DNA of 37,512 bases from an uncultured Pseudomonadales bacterium (GTDB lineage Bacteria > Pseudomonadota > Gammaproteobacteria > Pseudomonadales > Pseudohongiellaceae): contig CAJQHM010000006.1 in NCBI GenBank assembly GCA_905478195.1, positions 1-37,512 of the forward strand, in the 5' to 3' direction. Below, in pieces: positions 17,967-27,453 of this stretch. The notes under the pieces were generated by a model. That model saw only the letters and a list, made by a program, of their open reading frames with translations, made no database searches and was not told the DNA's origin. Both the position numbers and the translations under genes were made by a program. Within the stretch, counting starts at the first letter, position 1. Every line of letters begins with the position of its first letter.

Positions 17967-19133
17967 TTAGACCGGCTTCAAGGTGACGCGAATATCGCTG
18001 TCAATCTGCCGCAGGTCGGTAATCTCAAAATTTAAACAATCCGACATAGACTGTATGCCCGTTATGTTGAGCAAAGACCTTGCATCGCTACCTAACAACT
18101 TCGGCGCAATGTAGAGAATAAGTTCATCGACCAAGCCTGCTTCAATGAATGCCGTACTAAGTGTGGCGCCGGCCTCTACTAGCACCTCGGTGCAGGCAAA
18201 ATCGGAGGCCAGGGATTCTAGCATAGAATGTAGATTTACTCTCTTCCCTCTCGCCTCGAACTGCCTGTATTCCACATTTGCTGTAGGGGTTTTGGCCGAA
18301 TCCAGCGCCTCGACCCCGAAGATCTTGACCTCACCCGGGGCTTCCAGAATCTTTGCGGTTTCCGGAGTTCGGAACTGACTATCAAGAATCACTCGCAGTG
18401 GCTGCCGAGAGAGAGCTAGCTGATTGAGAGCTAACTCTTCCGGATCCAGCTTTAATTCTTCTAGGCGAACATTTAGAGATGGATCGTCAGCTAACACTGT
18501 TTCTATACCGGTTAGCACGGCGCTGCTTGCGGCACGCAGACGTTGTACATCGCTGCGCGATTGCGGACCACTTATCCACTTGCTCTCACCATTCACTAAA
18601 GCTGTGCGACCATCGAGGCTCATTGCCAGCTTGCATCGCACATAAGGGCGCCCTTCTTCTCTTCTCTTAAAATAGCCAGGATTGAGACCGCGGGCAGCCA
18701 GATCAAAATCAATCAACTGAACCACTTCTATACCTGCAGCGAGTAGTTTATCAACGCCTTGTCCTGCGACAGCAGGATTAGGGTCTATGCTTGCGATCAC
18801 CACGATGGCGACATTAGCTTCGATCAATGCATCACTGCAGGGGCCGGTGCGACCTATGTGCGAGCAGGGCTCAAGACTCACAAAAGCAACAGACGACTTT
18901 GCACGCGCTCCAGCCTGCACTAACGCCATTACCTCGGCATGTGCTTCACCGGCTGCAATATGCCAACCTTCACCCACGATTTTTGAATCCGAAACCAGGA
19001 CACAACCTACTCTGGGATTTGGCGAAGTGTTGATAGAATTGCCGGCTAAATCTATTGCTCTTTGCATATAGACTGGCCAGTCAAGAATCGCTGGCTCTAG
19101 CTCATCGTTGCGGATTTTTTTCATGACTTTCAT
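17967..19133 (-). CDS. ribD: Bifunctional riboflavin deaminase/reductase RibD
   Basis: Carries the second and third steps of riboflavin synthesis. The N-terminal deaminase has the zinc motifs GEAHAEVMALVQAG and LEPCSHIGRTGPC; the C-terminal reductase domain shows RPYVRCKLAMSLDGR, SRSDVQRLRAASSAVLTG and EAGATLSTAFIEAGLVDEL. Full length is about 388 residues. The ATG at 19133 is chosen over a TTG two codons upstream; an ATG at 19124 is also possible, and no start has a strong binding site. It follows nrdR by about 100 bp that hold no clear motif. Confidence 0.95.
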   Translation of the reverse strand: MKVMKKIRNDELEPAILDWPVYMQRAIDLAGNSINTSPNPRVGCVLVSDSKIVGEGWHIAAGEAHAEVMALVQAGARAKSSVAFVSLEPCSHIGRTGPCSDALIEANVAIVVIASIDPNPAVAGQGVDKLLAAGIEVVQLIDFDLAARGLNPGYFKRREEGRPYVRCKLAMSLDGRTALVNGESKWISGPQSRSDVQRLRAASSAVLTGIETVLADDPSLNVRLEELKLDPEELALNQLALSRQPLRVILDSQFRTPETAKILEAPGEVKIFGVEALDSAKTPTANVEYRQFEARGKRVNLHSMLESLASDFACTEVLVEAGATLSTAFIEAGLVDELILYIAPKLLGSDARSLLNITGIQSMSDCLNFEITDLRQIDSDIRVTLKPV

Positions 19134-19235
19134 TAGCAAGATAGCTCAGTGACAAAGCAATATGTTCTATGAATAAAGACAGCTACTAGCAGCAGCGCAG
19201 TATTATCGGTTTAGGGAACGGTTAATATGCTGAAC

Positions 19236-19697
19236 TTATTTAATGTTGTCTTGGGAGAGGCGATCGATTTCCGCACGGAATTCATTAAGATCTTTGAAGC
19301 TACGGTATACCGAGGCGAATCTGACGAAGGCCACCTCATCCAGGTTACGCAGCTCCTTCATCACCTGCTCACCCACATCACGGGATTGTATTTCACGCTC
19401 TCCGGTAGCGCGCAGGCTTGCCTTTATACGCGTGATAGCTTCCTCAACCTTCTCGATACTAACTGGACGCTTCTCTAATGCCTTCGTTAATCCCGCCATC
19501 AATTTGTCTTCGTTAAACGGCTCGCGAATACCACCTTGCTTAATAATTCTCGGCATTACTAATTCAGCGGATTCATAAGTGGTAAATCTTTCTTCGCAGG
19601 TGATGCATTCACGCCTACGTCGGACGTGATTGCCCTCGGTAACTAATCGGGAATCTATAACCTTGGTATCAATCGCGCCACAAAAAGGACAATGCAT
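19236..19697 (-). CDS. nrdR: Transcriptional repressor NrdR
   Basis: Zinc-finger/ATP-cone repressor of ribonucleotide reductase genes. The N-terminal zinc ribbon uses MHCPFCGA and [13 protein letters not shown]; the ATP-cone domain follows ([18 protein letters not shown]...[27 protein letters not shown]). The start is ATG 19697, three codons after an open GTG, because the family begins MHCPFC. It is commonly found ahead of ribD, as here. Confidence 0.96.
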   Translation of the reverse strand: MHCPFCGAIDTKVIDSRLVTEGNHVRRRRECITCEERFTTYESAELVMPRIIKQGGIREPFNEDKLMAGLTKALEKRPVSIEKVEEAITRIKASLRATGEREIQSRDVGEQVMKELRNLDEVAFVRFASVYRSFKDLNEFRAEIDRLSQDNIK

Positions 19698-19746
19698 AAA
19701 AACCACTCATTCCACTAATATTATAATAATGTACTATTCTATTCGA

Positions 19747-19767
19747 CCGACTCCACTAAGGAGCCGG
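19747..19767 (-). terminator. Hairpin after glyA, possible weak terminator
   Basis: On the minus strand CCGGCTCC pairs with GGAGTCGG (one G-U pair) around TTAGT, 14 bases past the glyA stop. No T-tract follows, so it may be a processing or attenuation hairpin between glyA and nrdR rather than a full stop. Confidence 0.4.
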
Positions 19768-19780
19768 CTATTACTCGTCG

Positions 19781-21037
19781 CTACCGTTGGTACACGGGAA
19801 AGCGTGCGCAAAGATCAACCACCTTTTGCTTCACCTCGGCAATTACCGCTTCATTCTCAATATCGTCGAGAATATCACACATCCATGCGGTTAGATCGGC
19901 CACCTCTGCCTCGCCGAAGCCTCGCGTGGTGATTGCCGGCGAGCCCAGTCGCAGGCCACTCGTAACGAATGGCGGCTTCGGATCGTTTGGAACGGCGTTC
20001 TTGTTCACGGTGATATTCGCTCGACCCAGAGCGGCATCGGCGTCTTTACCGGTAATATCCTGCTTGACCAGACTGAGAAGGAATAGATGATCATCGGTGC
20101 CACCGGACACCACATCGAAGCCTCTATCGATAAAACCCTTCGCCATAGTTCTGGCGTTAGCGACAACCTGCTGCTGATACACTTTGAAGTCTTCGCTCAT
20201 CGCCTCTTTAAAGCACACCGCCTTCGCTGCAATAACATGCATCAATGGGCCGCCCTGACTCTCGGGGAATACCGCGAAGTTGAGTTTCTTCTCTAGCTCC
20301 GGATTCGCTCTGGCCAGAATGATTCCACCCCGTGGTCCGCGCAAGGTTTTGTGGGTGGTAGATGTAGTGACATCGGCGATGTTGACCGGACTCGGATATA
20401 CGCCGGCCGCAATCAATCCGGAAACGTGAGCCATGTCGACTACGAAGTAGGCGCCGACGCTATCGGCGATATCGCGGAACTTCTGCCAGTCGACAACGCG
20501 TGAATAGGCAGAAAAGCCGGCCATGATCATCTTCGGCTTGTGTTCCTGGGCCAGGGCATTGACCTGCTCATAGTCAATCTCACCGGTATCGCTATTGAGA
20601 CCATACTGCACTGCATTATAGATACGACCCGAGAAACTTACGCTGGCTCCGTGAGTAAGATGACCCCCGTCTGCCAGACTCATGCCTAGTACGGTTTCAC
20701 CAGGCTTAAGTAGCGCCATATAGACCGCCGCATTTGCCTGCGAACCAGAGTGAGGTTGCACGTTTGCATAATCAGCCCCGTAGAGTTCCTTCACTCTGGC
20801 GATGGCTAGATTTTCTACTACATCGACATGCTCGCAACCGCCGTAGTAACGCTTGCCAGGATAACCCTCGGCATATTTGTTGGTTAAAACCGAACCCTGC
20901 GCCTCCATGATCAGAGGGCTCGCGTGGTTCTCTGAGGCGATCAGCTCGATGTGTTCTTCTTGGCGAGTTCTCTCAGCTTCTATGGCCGCGCTAATTTCTG
21001 GGTCAAATTCTGAAAGACTGGTATCGCTCTTAAACAT
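19781..21037 (-). CDS. glyA: Serine hydroxymethyltransferase
   Basis: PLP enzyme that interconverts serine and glycine and feeds one-carbon units to folate. The PLP lysine is in [15 protein letters not shown]; other signatures are [37 protein letters not shown] and [13 protein letters not shown]. The ATG at 21037 has GGAG six bases upstream (GGAGCAGCAG-ATG), so the protein is 418 residues, the normal length. A TAGAAT hexamer near 21142-21147 on the minus strand is a possible -10. It heads the minus-strand run down to ribA. Confidence 0.97.
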   Translation of the reverse strand: MFKSDTSLSEFDPEISAAIEAERTRQEEHIELIASENHASPLIMEAQGSVLTNKYAEGYPGKRYYGGCEHVDVVENLAIARVKELYGADYANVQPHSGSQANAAVYMALLKPGETVLGMSLADGGHLTHGASVSFSGRIYNAVQYGLNSDTGEIDYEQVNALAQEHKPKMIMAGFSAYSRVVDWQKFRDIADSVGAYFVVDMAHVSGLIAAGVYPSPVNIADVTTSTTHKTLRGPRGGIILARANPELEKKLNFAVFPESQGGPLMHVIAAKAVCFKEAMSEDFKVYQQQVVANARTMAKGFIDRGFDVVSGGTDDHLFLLSLVKQDITGKDADAALGRANITVNKNAVPNDPKPPFVTSGLRLGSPAITTRGFGEAEVADLTAWMCDILDDIENEAVIAEVKQKVVDLCARFPVYQR

Positions 21038-21097
21038 CTGCTGCTCCAAAGGCTAAAATAGGGTTACAAGGGTCTCTAGATTCGGTCTGGGTTTGTG

Positions 21098-21128
21098 TCC
21101 CGATTGTGTTTGCGACATCGGGATTTTT
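21098..21128 (+). terminator. Plus-strand terminator-like hairpin inside the glyA/ettA divergent region
   Basis: TCCCGAT pairs with ATCGGGA around a 12-base loop and is followed by five Ts on the plus strand. No plus-strand gene ends here, so it either ends an antisense transcript leaving glyA or is part of an ettA leader. Confidence 0.5.
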
Positions 21129-21205
21129 GAAGGCGCTATTCTACATGATGAGCTTTCGATGGGCATTAATATTCTTGGAATTCTGACGCGCTTTTTGGGC
21201 ACATA

Positions 21206-21249
21206 GTGCTCTGCCCCTGTGCCATAATAGCCCAGCAGAGGGGCAGCAC
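21206..21249. repeat. Dyad upstream of ettA
   Basis: CTGCCCCT (21211-21218) is matched by AGGGGCAG (21239-21246), and GTGCT (21206-21210) by AGCAC (21245-21249), allowing a 2-base slip. A CATAAT hexamer resembling a -10 lies in the spacer. It could be an operator or a leader hairpin. Confidence 0.45.
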
Positions 21250-21318
21250 AGTGACAGCCTCGGCACCGACGGATTCGGCTCCGTAGACAGTAAATACATA
21301 AATATCAGGACAAGCTCA

Positions 21319-22989
21319 ATGGCACAATTTGTATACACCATGCACCAGGTCGGCAAGATCGTCCCACCCAAGCGAGAAATCCTAAAGGACATCTCTCTCT
21401 CCTTCTTCCCCGGAGCGAAGATCGGCGTGCTGGGGCTAAATGGTTCCGGTAAGTCGACACTGCTGCGCATTATGGCGGGTGTGGACAAGGAATTTAACGG
21501 CGAGGCCCGCGCTCAGTCAGATATCAATATTGGCTACCTGCCACAGGAGCCCGAGCTGGATGAGACTGCCGATGTCCGTGGCAATGTGCAGCAGGGGGTG
21601 AAAGAAATCATCAGCCTAGTAGAAGAATTCAATGCCATAAGCGACAAATTCGCCGAACCCATGAGCGACGATGAGATGACCGCCCTGCTAGAGAAGCAAG
21701 GCGAGCTACAGACCAAGATCGACACCTGCGATGGCTGGGACATAGAGCGAATTCTCGAGCGCGCCGCAGACGCCCTGCGCCTGCCGCCCTGGGAGGCGGA
21801 TGTGAGCAAACTATCGGGCGGAGAGCGGCGCCGCGTGGCACTGTGCCGCCTCTTGCTCTCAAAACCCGATATGCTGCTATTAGATGAACCCACCAACCAT
21901 CTCGACGCCGAGAGCGTAGGCTGGCTAGAACGCTTCCTGCAGGACTATAACGGAACCGTAGTAGCCATCACACACGATCGCTACTTCCTCGATAATGCGG
22001 CAGGCTGGATTCTCGAATTAGACCGTGGTCACGGCATTCCCTATGAAGGCAACTACAGCAACTGGCTTGAGACAAAGGAGAAACGACTGCAAACCGAGGC
22101 CAAGCAAGAGGCCGCCCACGAGCGCACTATCAAGTCCGAACTGGAATGGGTGCGCGCTAACCCCAAGGGCCGGCAGTCCAAGAGCAAGGCGCGTATTGCG
22201 CGCTTCGAGGAGCTTAACTCGCAGGATTTTCAGAAGCGTAACGAGACATCTGAGCTGTATATACCGCCCGGCAATCGTCTGGGTGACAAGGTCATCGAAG
22301 TACGCAACCTGTGCAAGGGCTTCGATGACAAGAGCCTGATCGAGAATCTGAGCTTCTCGGTGCCCAAGGGAAGCATCGTCGGCATCATCGGCGGCAACGG
22401 CGCGGGCAAGACGACTTTCTTGCGCATGCTAGTAGGCGCAGAACAGCCCGATAGTGGCAGCATCGAATTAGGCGAGACTGTCGATCTGGCCTATGTCGAT
22501 CAGAGCCGTGACGAATTGAATGGTGAGAATACCGTCTGGCAGGAAATATCTGAAGAGCAGGAGCAGCTGCAGATCGGCAAGTACGAAATCTCTTCAAGAG
22601 CCTATGCCAGTCGCTTCAACTTCAAAGGCGGCGATCAGCAGAAGTTTGTAAAAGACCTGTCCGGCGGTGAACGCAATCGGCTGCATATGGCCAAGCTGTT
22701 GAAACGCGGCGGCAATGTTTTGCTGTTGGACGAACCGACCAACGATTTGGACGTAGAAACACTACGCGCCCTGGAAGAAGGCCTTCTTGCCTACCCTGGC
22801 TGCGTGATCGTCGTCTCCCACGATCGCTGGTTTCTGGACCGCATCTGCACACATATCCTAGCCTTCGAGGGCGACAGCGAAGTGATTTGGCACGAGGGGA
22901 ACTACACGGACTACGAAGTGGAACGTAAAAAGCGTACAGGCGAGTCCAATGAGCCGACACGCGTAAAATACAAAAAACTTAACAGCTAG
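21319..22989 (+). CDS. ettA: Energy-dependent translational throttle protein EttA (ABC-F)
   Basis: A ribosome-binding ABC-F ATPase that gates the first step of elongation according to ADP/ATP ratio. Two nucleotide-binding domains: GLNGSGKST with LSGGERRRVAL and LLLDEPTNHLD, then GGNGAGKTT with LSGGERNRLHMAK and LLLDEPTNDLD. The linker between them (about residues 240-320) is the helical P-site tRNA interaction motif with RANPKGRQSKSKARIARFEEL. Length 556 matches EttA. A divergent 281-bp region separates it from glyA. Confidence 0.96.
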   Translation: MAQFVYTMHQVGKIVPPKREILKDISLSFFPGAKIGVLGLNGSGKSTLLRIMAGVDKEFNGEARAQSDINIGYLPQEPELDETADVRGNVQQGVKEIISLVEEFNAISDKFAEPMSDDEMTALLEKQGELQTKIDTCDGWDIERILERAADALRLPPWEADVSKLSGGERRRVALCRLLLSKPDMLLLDEPTNHLDAESVGWLERFLQDYNGTVVAITHDRYFLDNAAGWILELDRGHGIPYEGNYSNWLETKEKRLQTEAKQEAAHERTIKSELEWVRANPKGRQSKSKARIARFEELNSQDFQKRNETSELYIPPGNRLGDKVIEVRNLCKGFDDKSLIENLSFSVPKGSIVGIIGGNGAGKTTFLRMLVGAEQPDSGSIELGETVDLAYVDQSRDELNGENTVWQEISEEQEQLQIGKYEISSRAYASRFNFKGGDQQKFVKDLSGGERNRLHMAKLLKRGGNVLLLDEPTNDLDVETLRALEEGLLAYPGCVIVVSHDRWFLDRICTHILAFEGDSEVIWHEGNYTDYEVERKKRTGESNEPTRVKYKKLNS

Positions 22990-23050
22990 CGTGCTTGCAA
23001 GAACCCTCGATGAGAGGTGAGGGTCTGAGGTGGGAATCTGAGGTAAGAGT

Positions 23051-23650
23051 TTAGAGACCGAACTCTTCTTTTAGCTTAGCCAGTCGTGCCTTCGTCTCGC
23101 TCTTGCTTAGCGGTCGCGGCAAATTCTCGGCAAGAGGCGTCGCTGCATTCGCTACTAAGTCCTCCCCGTTTATCACGCGCCTGCATAGCAATTCATAGTG
23201 GTATTCAAATAATGGCAGAGACTTTGATTCAGGTTCGCTAGCCAGCAGGAACCACCCTGTCGCCTGACCCGCCAGATAGACTGCCTCGTGACTCCAGGTG
23301 AAGTCGCGCTTCGGCGAGTGCGCGGAACAGGCTTCTATATAGGCCTGCCGCGGCGATGGCAGGCCGAAGAGGTCAAGACCCTGATCACAGGCCTTCACCA
23401 GAGCGGCGATTGAGGGCAGGTAATCCTGCGATCGAATCACCTGCTTTGCCGCGTGCACGATCTGCAGCGGTGAATAATTCTCCAGGCTCGCCAACCAATA
23501 CTTCTTGGCTATTATCTGGCTCTCTTCGCTGTTGAAGGCTTTGTGAAATTGATTGTGATAGGCAAACTCGAATTCCGCGAAGATCTGATTTATTGCATCC
23601 ACACGGTCGAGCTTGACGCCTTCGTTAAAATCGCCAGTGGATTCCGCCAC
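23051..23650 (-). CDS. Phage lambda replication protein P-like protein
   Basis: Residues resembling lambda P, the phage helicase loader: INQIFAEFEFAYHNQF, then AKKYWLASLENYSPLQIVHA and YLPSIAALVKACDQG, which line up with the order and spacing of the lambda P segments INGVF, RRQWVLAF, and PFLPSPGQFVAWC. I take the GTG at 23650, which has GAGGA nine bases upstream and lies 26 bp after the stop of the DnaT-domain gene; an ATG at 23764 would overlap that gene by 89 bp in another frame. The product is about 199 residues. The immediate neighbour is a primosomal DnaT-type gene, so a role in loading the DnaB helicase is inferred, not shown. Confidence 0.62.
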   Translation of the reverse strand: MAESTGDFNEGVKLDRVDAINQIFAEFEFAYHNQFHKAFNSEESQIIAKKYWLASLENYSPLQIVHAAKQVIRSQDYLPSIAALVKACDQGLDLFGLPSPRQAYIEACSAHSPKRDFTWSHEAVYLAGQATGWFLLASEPESKSLPLFEYHYELLCRRVINGEDLVANAATPLAENLPRPLSKSETKARLAKLKEEFGL

Positions 23651-23675
23651 ACCCTCAGAGTCCTCAGGGGCGTGT

Positions 23676-24836
23676 CTACTCTGCCCAACTTCGGTCAGCG
23701 ATGCGCTGGAATCTTTCTTTAACTCGTTGCTGGCTTGATCCAACAAGGGATTGATTTTCTGCATAACCTATATCCGCGCCTTCACTTTGTTTCAGCTGTC
23801 GCGCCCAATCTTGCTTAATGAACTGAAGAAACACCGTATTCCAAGATGACTTCACCTGCTGGCTATCCTTCCAATACATGACAAACTCAGGAATCTTACT
23901 TCTCGCATAGTCTTCATCGATTTCTGCAAGCTGCAGAATCTCGAAACAGTCACTGCTGGGCTGCCAATTTGCCGAGATCGCCTTCGGCGTATCATCGTAA
24001 CCAAACGATGCCGAGAACTTGGCCCATTGCCGGCGTATGTGCTCGATGAACTTCGTGTTCCACGCGCCGTTCACCATTCCACGTTCACGCCAGTAGAGCA
24101 CGAACTCGGGAATGGCATCTTCTATAAAACTGCTATTGATACCGGAAATCTCCAATATACCTGCCGCATCTTCGCTGGGCCGCCATTGCGCCGACATCTC
24201 TGTCGCCAGCTCGAATGCTCCCTTACGAGTCTGCTCATTGCGCCATTCTTTCAGGACATGCTTATAGAACGCATTACCCCAGGAAAAGCGCGCCTGGCCT
24301 CGATCTCGCCAGTAGCTCACAAATTCAGGAACCAGAGCATGAACAAATTCTTCCGGAATACTGTGCTGCTTGCACTTCTTTATCCAGTCCAGGCTTGGCT
24401 GCCAATTCGGCGCGATCAACGAGGCATTGCCGCTGCTTGGCATCGCTGTTGCTTCACGCGGCTGCGCTGACTCCTGGCTGGGCACGCTCTGCAAACGGGT
24501 GACCCGGTTATCTTCAGTGATATCGCCAGGGTCGACCACGGCGTAGAAACTAGCGCTGCTATCGACGGATGGATCGACGGCTATCAGGCCGAGGTTCAAC
24601 AAGCTGCTCTGCACGCGACGTATGTCTACCGGCGCCCAGAAGGGAAACGCTTTCTGCAGATCGCCCTCATCGAGTGCCGCCCATTCCAAAGACGGGTTCA
24701 ATGAGCGCTCACGCTTTTCCTTGCTATGGATTAGCTCGGCGAGAACCTGCAACATAACCGCCTCTTCCAAACCTATGGTCGCGGCTAGGGTCGGCGAAAT
24801 AAGCAGTGGTCTCTCTGGCAATAGTGAAGATTTCAT
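23676..24836 (-). CDS. Primosomal protein with three tandem DnaT domains
   Basis: A 386-residue protein. Residues 1 to about 90 look like a winged-helix replication-initiator domain (LLISPTLAATIGLEEAVML...IRRVQSSLLNLGLIAV). After a disordered linker come three copies of the DnaT fold, each starting with WxPS and ending EFVxYWxxxxx-SW-F-xW: NWQPSLDW, QWRPSEDA and NWQPSSDC, with PEFVSYWRDRG, PEFVLYWRERG and PEFVMYWKDSQ. E. coli DnaT, which helps PriB/PriC and DnaC restart replication, has a single copy. The C-terminal 30 residues lie over the possible upstream extension of the lambda P-like gene. Confidence 0.72.
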   Translation of the reverse strand: MKSSLLPERPLLISPTLAATIGLEEAVMLQVLAELIHSKEKRERSLNPSLEWAALDEGDLQKAFPFWAPVDIRRVQSSLLNLGLIAVDPSVDSSASFYAVVDPGDITEDNRVTRLQSVPSQESAQPREATAMPSSGNASLIAPNWQPSLDWIKKCKQHSIPEEFVHALVPEFVSYWRDRGQARFSWGNAFYKHVLKEWRNEQTRKGAFELATEMSAQWRPSEDAAGILEISGINSSFIEDAIPEFVLYWRERGMVNGAWNTKFIEHIRRQWAKFSASFGYDDTPKAISANWQPSSDCFEILQLAEIDEDYARSKIPEFVMYWKDSQQVKSSWNTVFLQFIKQDWARQLKQSEGADIGYAENQSLVGSSQQRVKERFQRIADRSWAE

Positions 24837-25014
24837 TTAGGATAGAATCGATAGTGGTGCCAGGCACCAGACGAAAAGCTATTTGGGCTATCCGTCCAAA
24901 GTAGAATTGGAATAACTGCCTAGATGCTAACACAGGATGTTTTGCTAACACACCGAACAGTGTGCACAGAATCAATTTTCGCCATGGGGATTCTTAACTG
25001 ATAATCTATACACA

Positions 25015-25914
25015 ATGTATCAACAGCTTATTGACGAGTTTATCCAGCGGGAGCATCTCCCCCAGACCTATGCCGCTGACGCGCGGCAATTTTTCTTGCC
25101 GCTTCTGCAGGGAATTGAGGAAAAAATCGACAGCGTGATTCAAGGGAAAAAACGACGCCCTTTCACTGTCGGCATCAACGGTGCGCAGGGCACAGGCAAA
25201 TCCACACTCGCCGAACTACTGAGCTCTCTGCTACGACAGAAAAACCATTCCGTGGCCAAGCTATCAATCGATGACTTCTACTATTCCAAGGCGAAGCGCC
25301 GGCAGCTGGCAGATACTATCCACCCGCTGCTACGCTCTCGCGGTGTACCCGGCACCCACGATGTAGGTCTTGCCCTACACGTATTGCAGCAACTCGCCGC
25401 GGCACAGGAGACGGATGAAGTCAGACTCCCCCGATTCGATAAAGCTATGGACGACTGCCTGCCCGATGAAGCCTGCGAACAGATTCAGGGCCCTATCGAT
25501 GTCGTCATTTTGGAAGGCTGGTTTGTCAGCGCCAGGCCCCAGGAAGAGTCTGCGCTTGCACAGCCGATTAATGCGCTGGAGGCGGATGAGGACAGCGATG
25601 GTCGCTGGCGTGCATACGTGAACAGTCAGTTAGCCGCCGATTATCAGGCGCTCTTCGCACAGCTGGATACGCTAATCATGTTGCAGGCACCGGGGTTCGA
25701 ACAGGTTCTTCAGTGGCGTTCTCTGCAGGAAGAGAAGCTGCGTTCCCGGGCCGATGCAGATGCCGTTGGTCTCATGGACCAGCAGTCCATCGAACGCTTC
25801 ATACAACACTTCGAACGCCTAAGCCGGCACTGCCTGGCCACCCTGCCCCAGAGCGCCGATCACCTGTTCTTGCTCGATGCGCAGCACCGCATCCACGCCT
25901 CATCTATCAAGTAG
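25015..25914 (+). CDS. D-glycerate 3-kinase-like P-loop kinase
   Basis: A P-loop kinase of the plant/YggC-type glycerate kinase family, which phosphorylates glycerate to 3-phosphoglycerate. Walker A reads GINGAQGTGKST (about residue 54), followed by LSIDDFYYSK, the family-typical RGVPGTHDVGL, RFDKAMDD and the VVILEGWFVSA Walker B region. The length of 299 is normal. It is divergent from the DnaT gene and its 3' end overlaps the convergent permease by 8 bp. Uridine-kinase-like relatives share the P-loop, but the GVPGTHD motif points to glycerate. Confidence 0.8.
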   Translation: MYQQLIDEFIQREHLPQTYAADARQFFLPLLQGIEEKIDSVIQGKKRRPFTVGINGAQGTGKSTLAELLSSLLRQKNHSVAKLSIDDFYYSKAKRRQLADTIHPLLRSRGVPGTHDVGLALHVLQQLAAAQETDEVRLPRFDKAMDDCLPDEACEQIQGPIDVVILEGWFVSARPQEESALAQPINALEADEDSDGRWRAYVNSQLAADYQALFAQLDTLIMLQAPGFEQVLQWRSLQEEKLRSRADADAVGLMDQQSIERFIQHFERLSRHCLATLPQSADHLFLLDAQHRIHASSIK

Positions 25915-26956
25915 ATTCAAGCAGCTCCGCCCTGCGCAGGAACAAAGGCTGTAACCAGACTCGCGCGAGCAATGCGCACAGCAACACTGCCGCTAGATGT
26001 CTCCACAGCGGATAACTCACACCCTCCTCCATCAGAGAAAGCTGTAGCGGCCAGCCGTAGAGCGCATAGAGTTGATTGAGGATGAGGCCACTGACGATCG
26101 CGCTCACAATGACGCCGACCATATAAGCAATCAATGAGCGCGTACCCAGCTGCTCCCTGATCACTCCCATGGTGGCTATGTTGGTAGCGGGGCCGGTCAA
26201 CATGAACACCAGCGCAGCGCCCGGAGATACACCGGCGAAGAGGAAGCCCGCAGCGACCGGTGTCGATGCCGTAGCGCAGATATACATGGGCAGACCCACA
26301 ACCACCATAACTATCATCGCCAGCAGACCGTCGCCCCATTGCAGAAAGAATGACTGCGGTACTGCCGCCGTTATAAGAGTCGCAGCCACCAGGCCTATCA
26401 CCAACCATTTCGCCGTGTCGGAGATCATTCGACCATAACCGTATTGCACAGCACTGATCATTTTCTCGCCTAGCCCAGGTTCTGCTGTCTTCTGCTCCTG
26501 CTCTTTACTGTGGCAGCAACTGCTTTCAGCTTTGACCGGTTCAATAACTCCCTCTTCCTTATCGAAGCTATTGACCAATAATCCAGCCACTATGGCACTG
26601 GTAAGAGCCGCAATGGGTCGCGCTAACGCGAAGACGGGACCTAGAACTGCGAACGAGAATGAGATGGAATCCACGCCAGTTTCGGGCGTTGCCACTAAAA
26701 AGGAAGAGGTGGCACCTTTTGATGCGCCGGCCTTGCGCACTGCAAGCGCAGTTGGTATTACGCCGCAGGAACAAAGCGGAAGTGGCGCTCCTATAAATGC
26801 CCCCTTAACGATAGAAACGAAGCCGGGCTTTGCCATTTGTTTATGTACCCACTCGCTGGGTATCACCTGCTTAATAATACCAGCCAGCAAATAACCAATG
26901 AGTAGCCACGGCGCACTCTCAATTACCAGGCTCCAGAATATGCTTAATAAATTCAT
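25907..26956 (-). CDS. Cu/Zn efflux-type permease (SO_0444 family)
   Basis: A polytopic inner-membrane permease of the family related to ArsP/DUF318. The signature GAPLPLCSCGVIPTALAVRKAG (about residues 56-77) has two cysteines, a central cytoplasmic loop carries SSCCHSKEQEQ, and the second half repeats the fold (VGLPMYICATASTPVAAGF, FMLTGPATNIATMGV). Around eight to ten helices are visible. The gene is coupled to the zntR-like gene by a 4-bp ATGA overlap and shares its MerR-type promoter, so zinc or copper export induced by metal is the best inference. Confidence 0.8.
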   Translation of the reverse strand: MNLLSIFWSLVIESAPWLLIGYLLAGIIKQVIPSEWVHKQMAKPGFVSIVKGAFIGAPLPLCSCGVIPTALAVRKAGASKGATSSFLVATPETGVDSISFSFAVLGPVFALARPIAALTSAIVAGLLVNSFDKEEGVIEPVKAESSCCHSKEQEQKTAEPGLGEKMISAVQYGYGRMISDTAKWLVIGLVAATLITAAVPQSFFLQWGDGLLAMIVMVVVGLPMYICATASTPVAAGFLFAGVSPGAALVFMLTGPATNIATMGVIREQLGTRSLIAYMVGVIVSAIVSGLILNQLYALYGWPLQLSLMEEGVSYPLWRHLAAVLLCALLARVWLQPLFLRRAELLEST

Positions 26957-27408
26957 TTCGTCTCGCCTTGCTGTTCAGTCCTCGATGCTGCCTCCCTATC
27001 TAGGAGTAGCCCCGCATCCAGCGCTTCCATGATAGAGCAATGGGTGGCGTTTTCCGGGCCTCCACAACAACTCTCAAGCAGCAGCTGCAGGGTCTGCTGC
27101 ATCGACTGTAGCTCAGTCAGTTTTGCACTCACCTCGTCCAGCTTCTTTCTGGTTATGTCGGTCACTTCCTGACAACTGTGGCTGAGCTTGTCTACGCGAA
27201 TGGAGAGTAGCTGGCCAATATCCTCCAACGAGAAGCCGGTATTGCGTGCGGTCTTAACGAATTGCACACGGCGCACATCGGAATCCGTGTAGAAGCGGTA
27301 GCCCGCCTCGCTTCGATTGCTGGCATTGATGAGGCCGTGCTTCTCGTAGTAGCGCAGCGTATGGGCTGTAAGCCCCGTCTTTTTTGACAATTCACTGATT
27401 TTCAACAT
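26953..27408 (-). CDS. zntR: MerR-family Zn(II)-responsive regulator (ZntR-like)
   Basis: A dimeric activator that untwists a long-spacer promoter when metal binds. The DNA-binding winged helix is ISELSKKTGLTAHTLRYYEKHGLI, the dimer helix ends in KLDEVSAKLTELQSMQQTLQ, and the metal-binding residues SHSCQEV, SCCGGPENATHCSIMEAL match the cysteine and histidine positions of E. coli ZntR. This distinguishes it from CueR. It drives its own operon from the promoter at 27454-27484, with the permease as its only other member here. Residue count 151 is normal. Confidence 0.85.
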   Translation of the reverse strand: MLKISELSKKTGLTAHTLRYYEKHGLINASNRSEAGYRFYTDSDVRRVQFVKTARNTGFSLEDIGQLLSIRVDKLSHSCQEVTDITRKKLDEVSAKLTELQSMQQTLQLLLESCCGGPENATHCSIMEALDAGLLLDREAASRTEQQGETK

Positions 27409-27453
27409 GCATTCAATTCCACTAGTTCAGCTAATTACTTGAAATTGACTGCA

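Noticed and set aside
17940..19235. FMN riboswitch in the riboflavin cluster
   Set aside because: Gaps before ribD, ribE and ribBX are short or lack the conserved RFN blocks.
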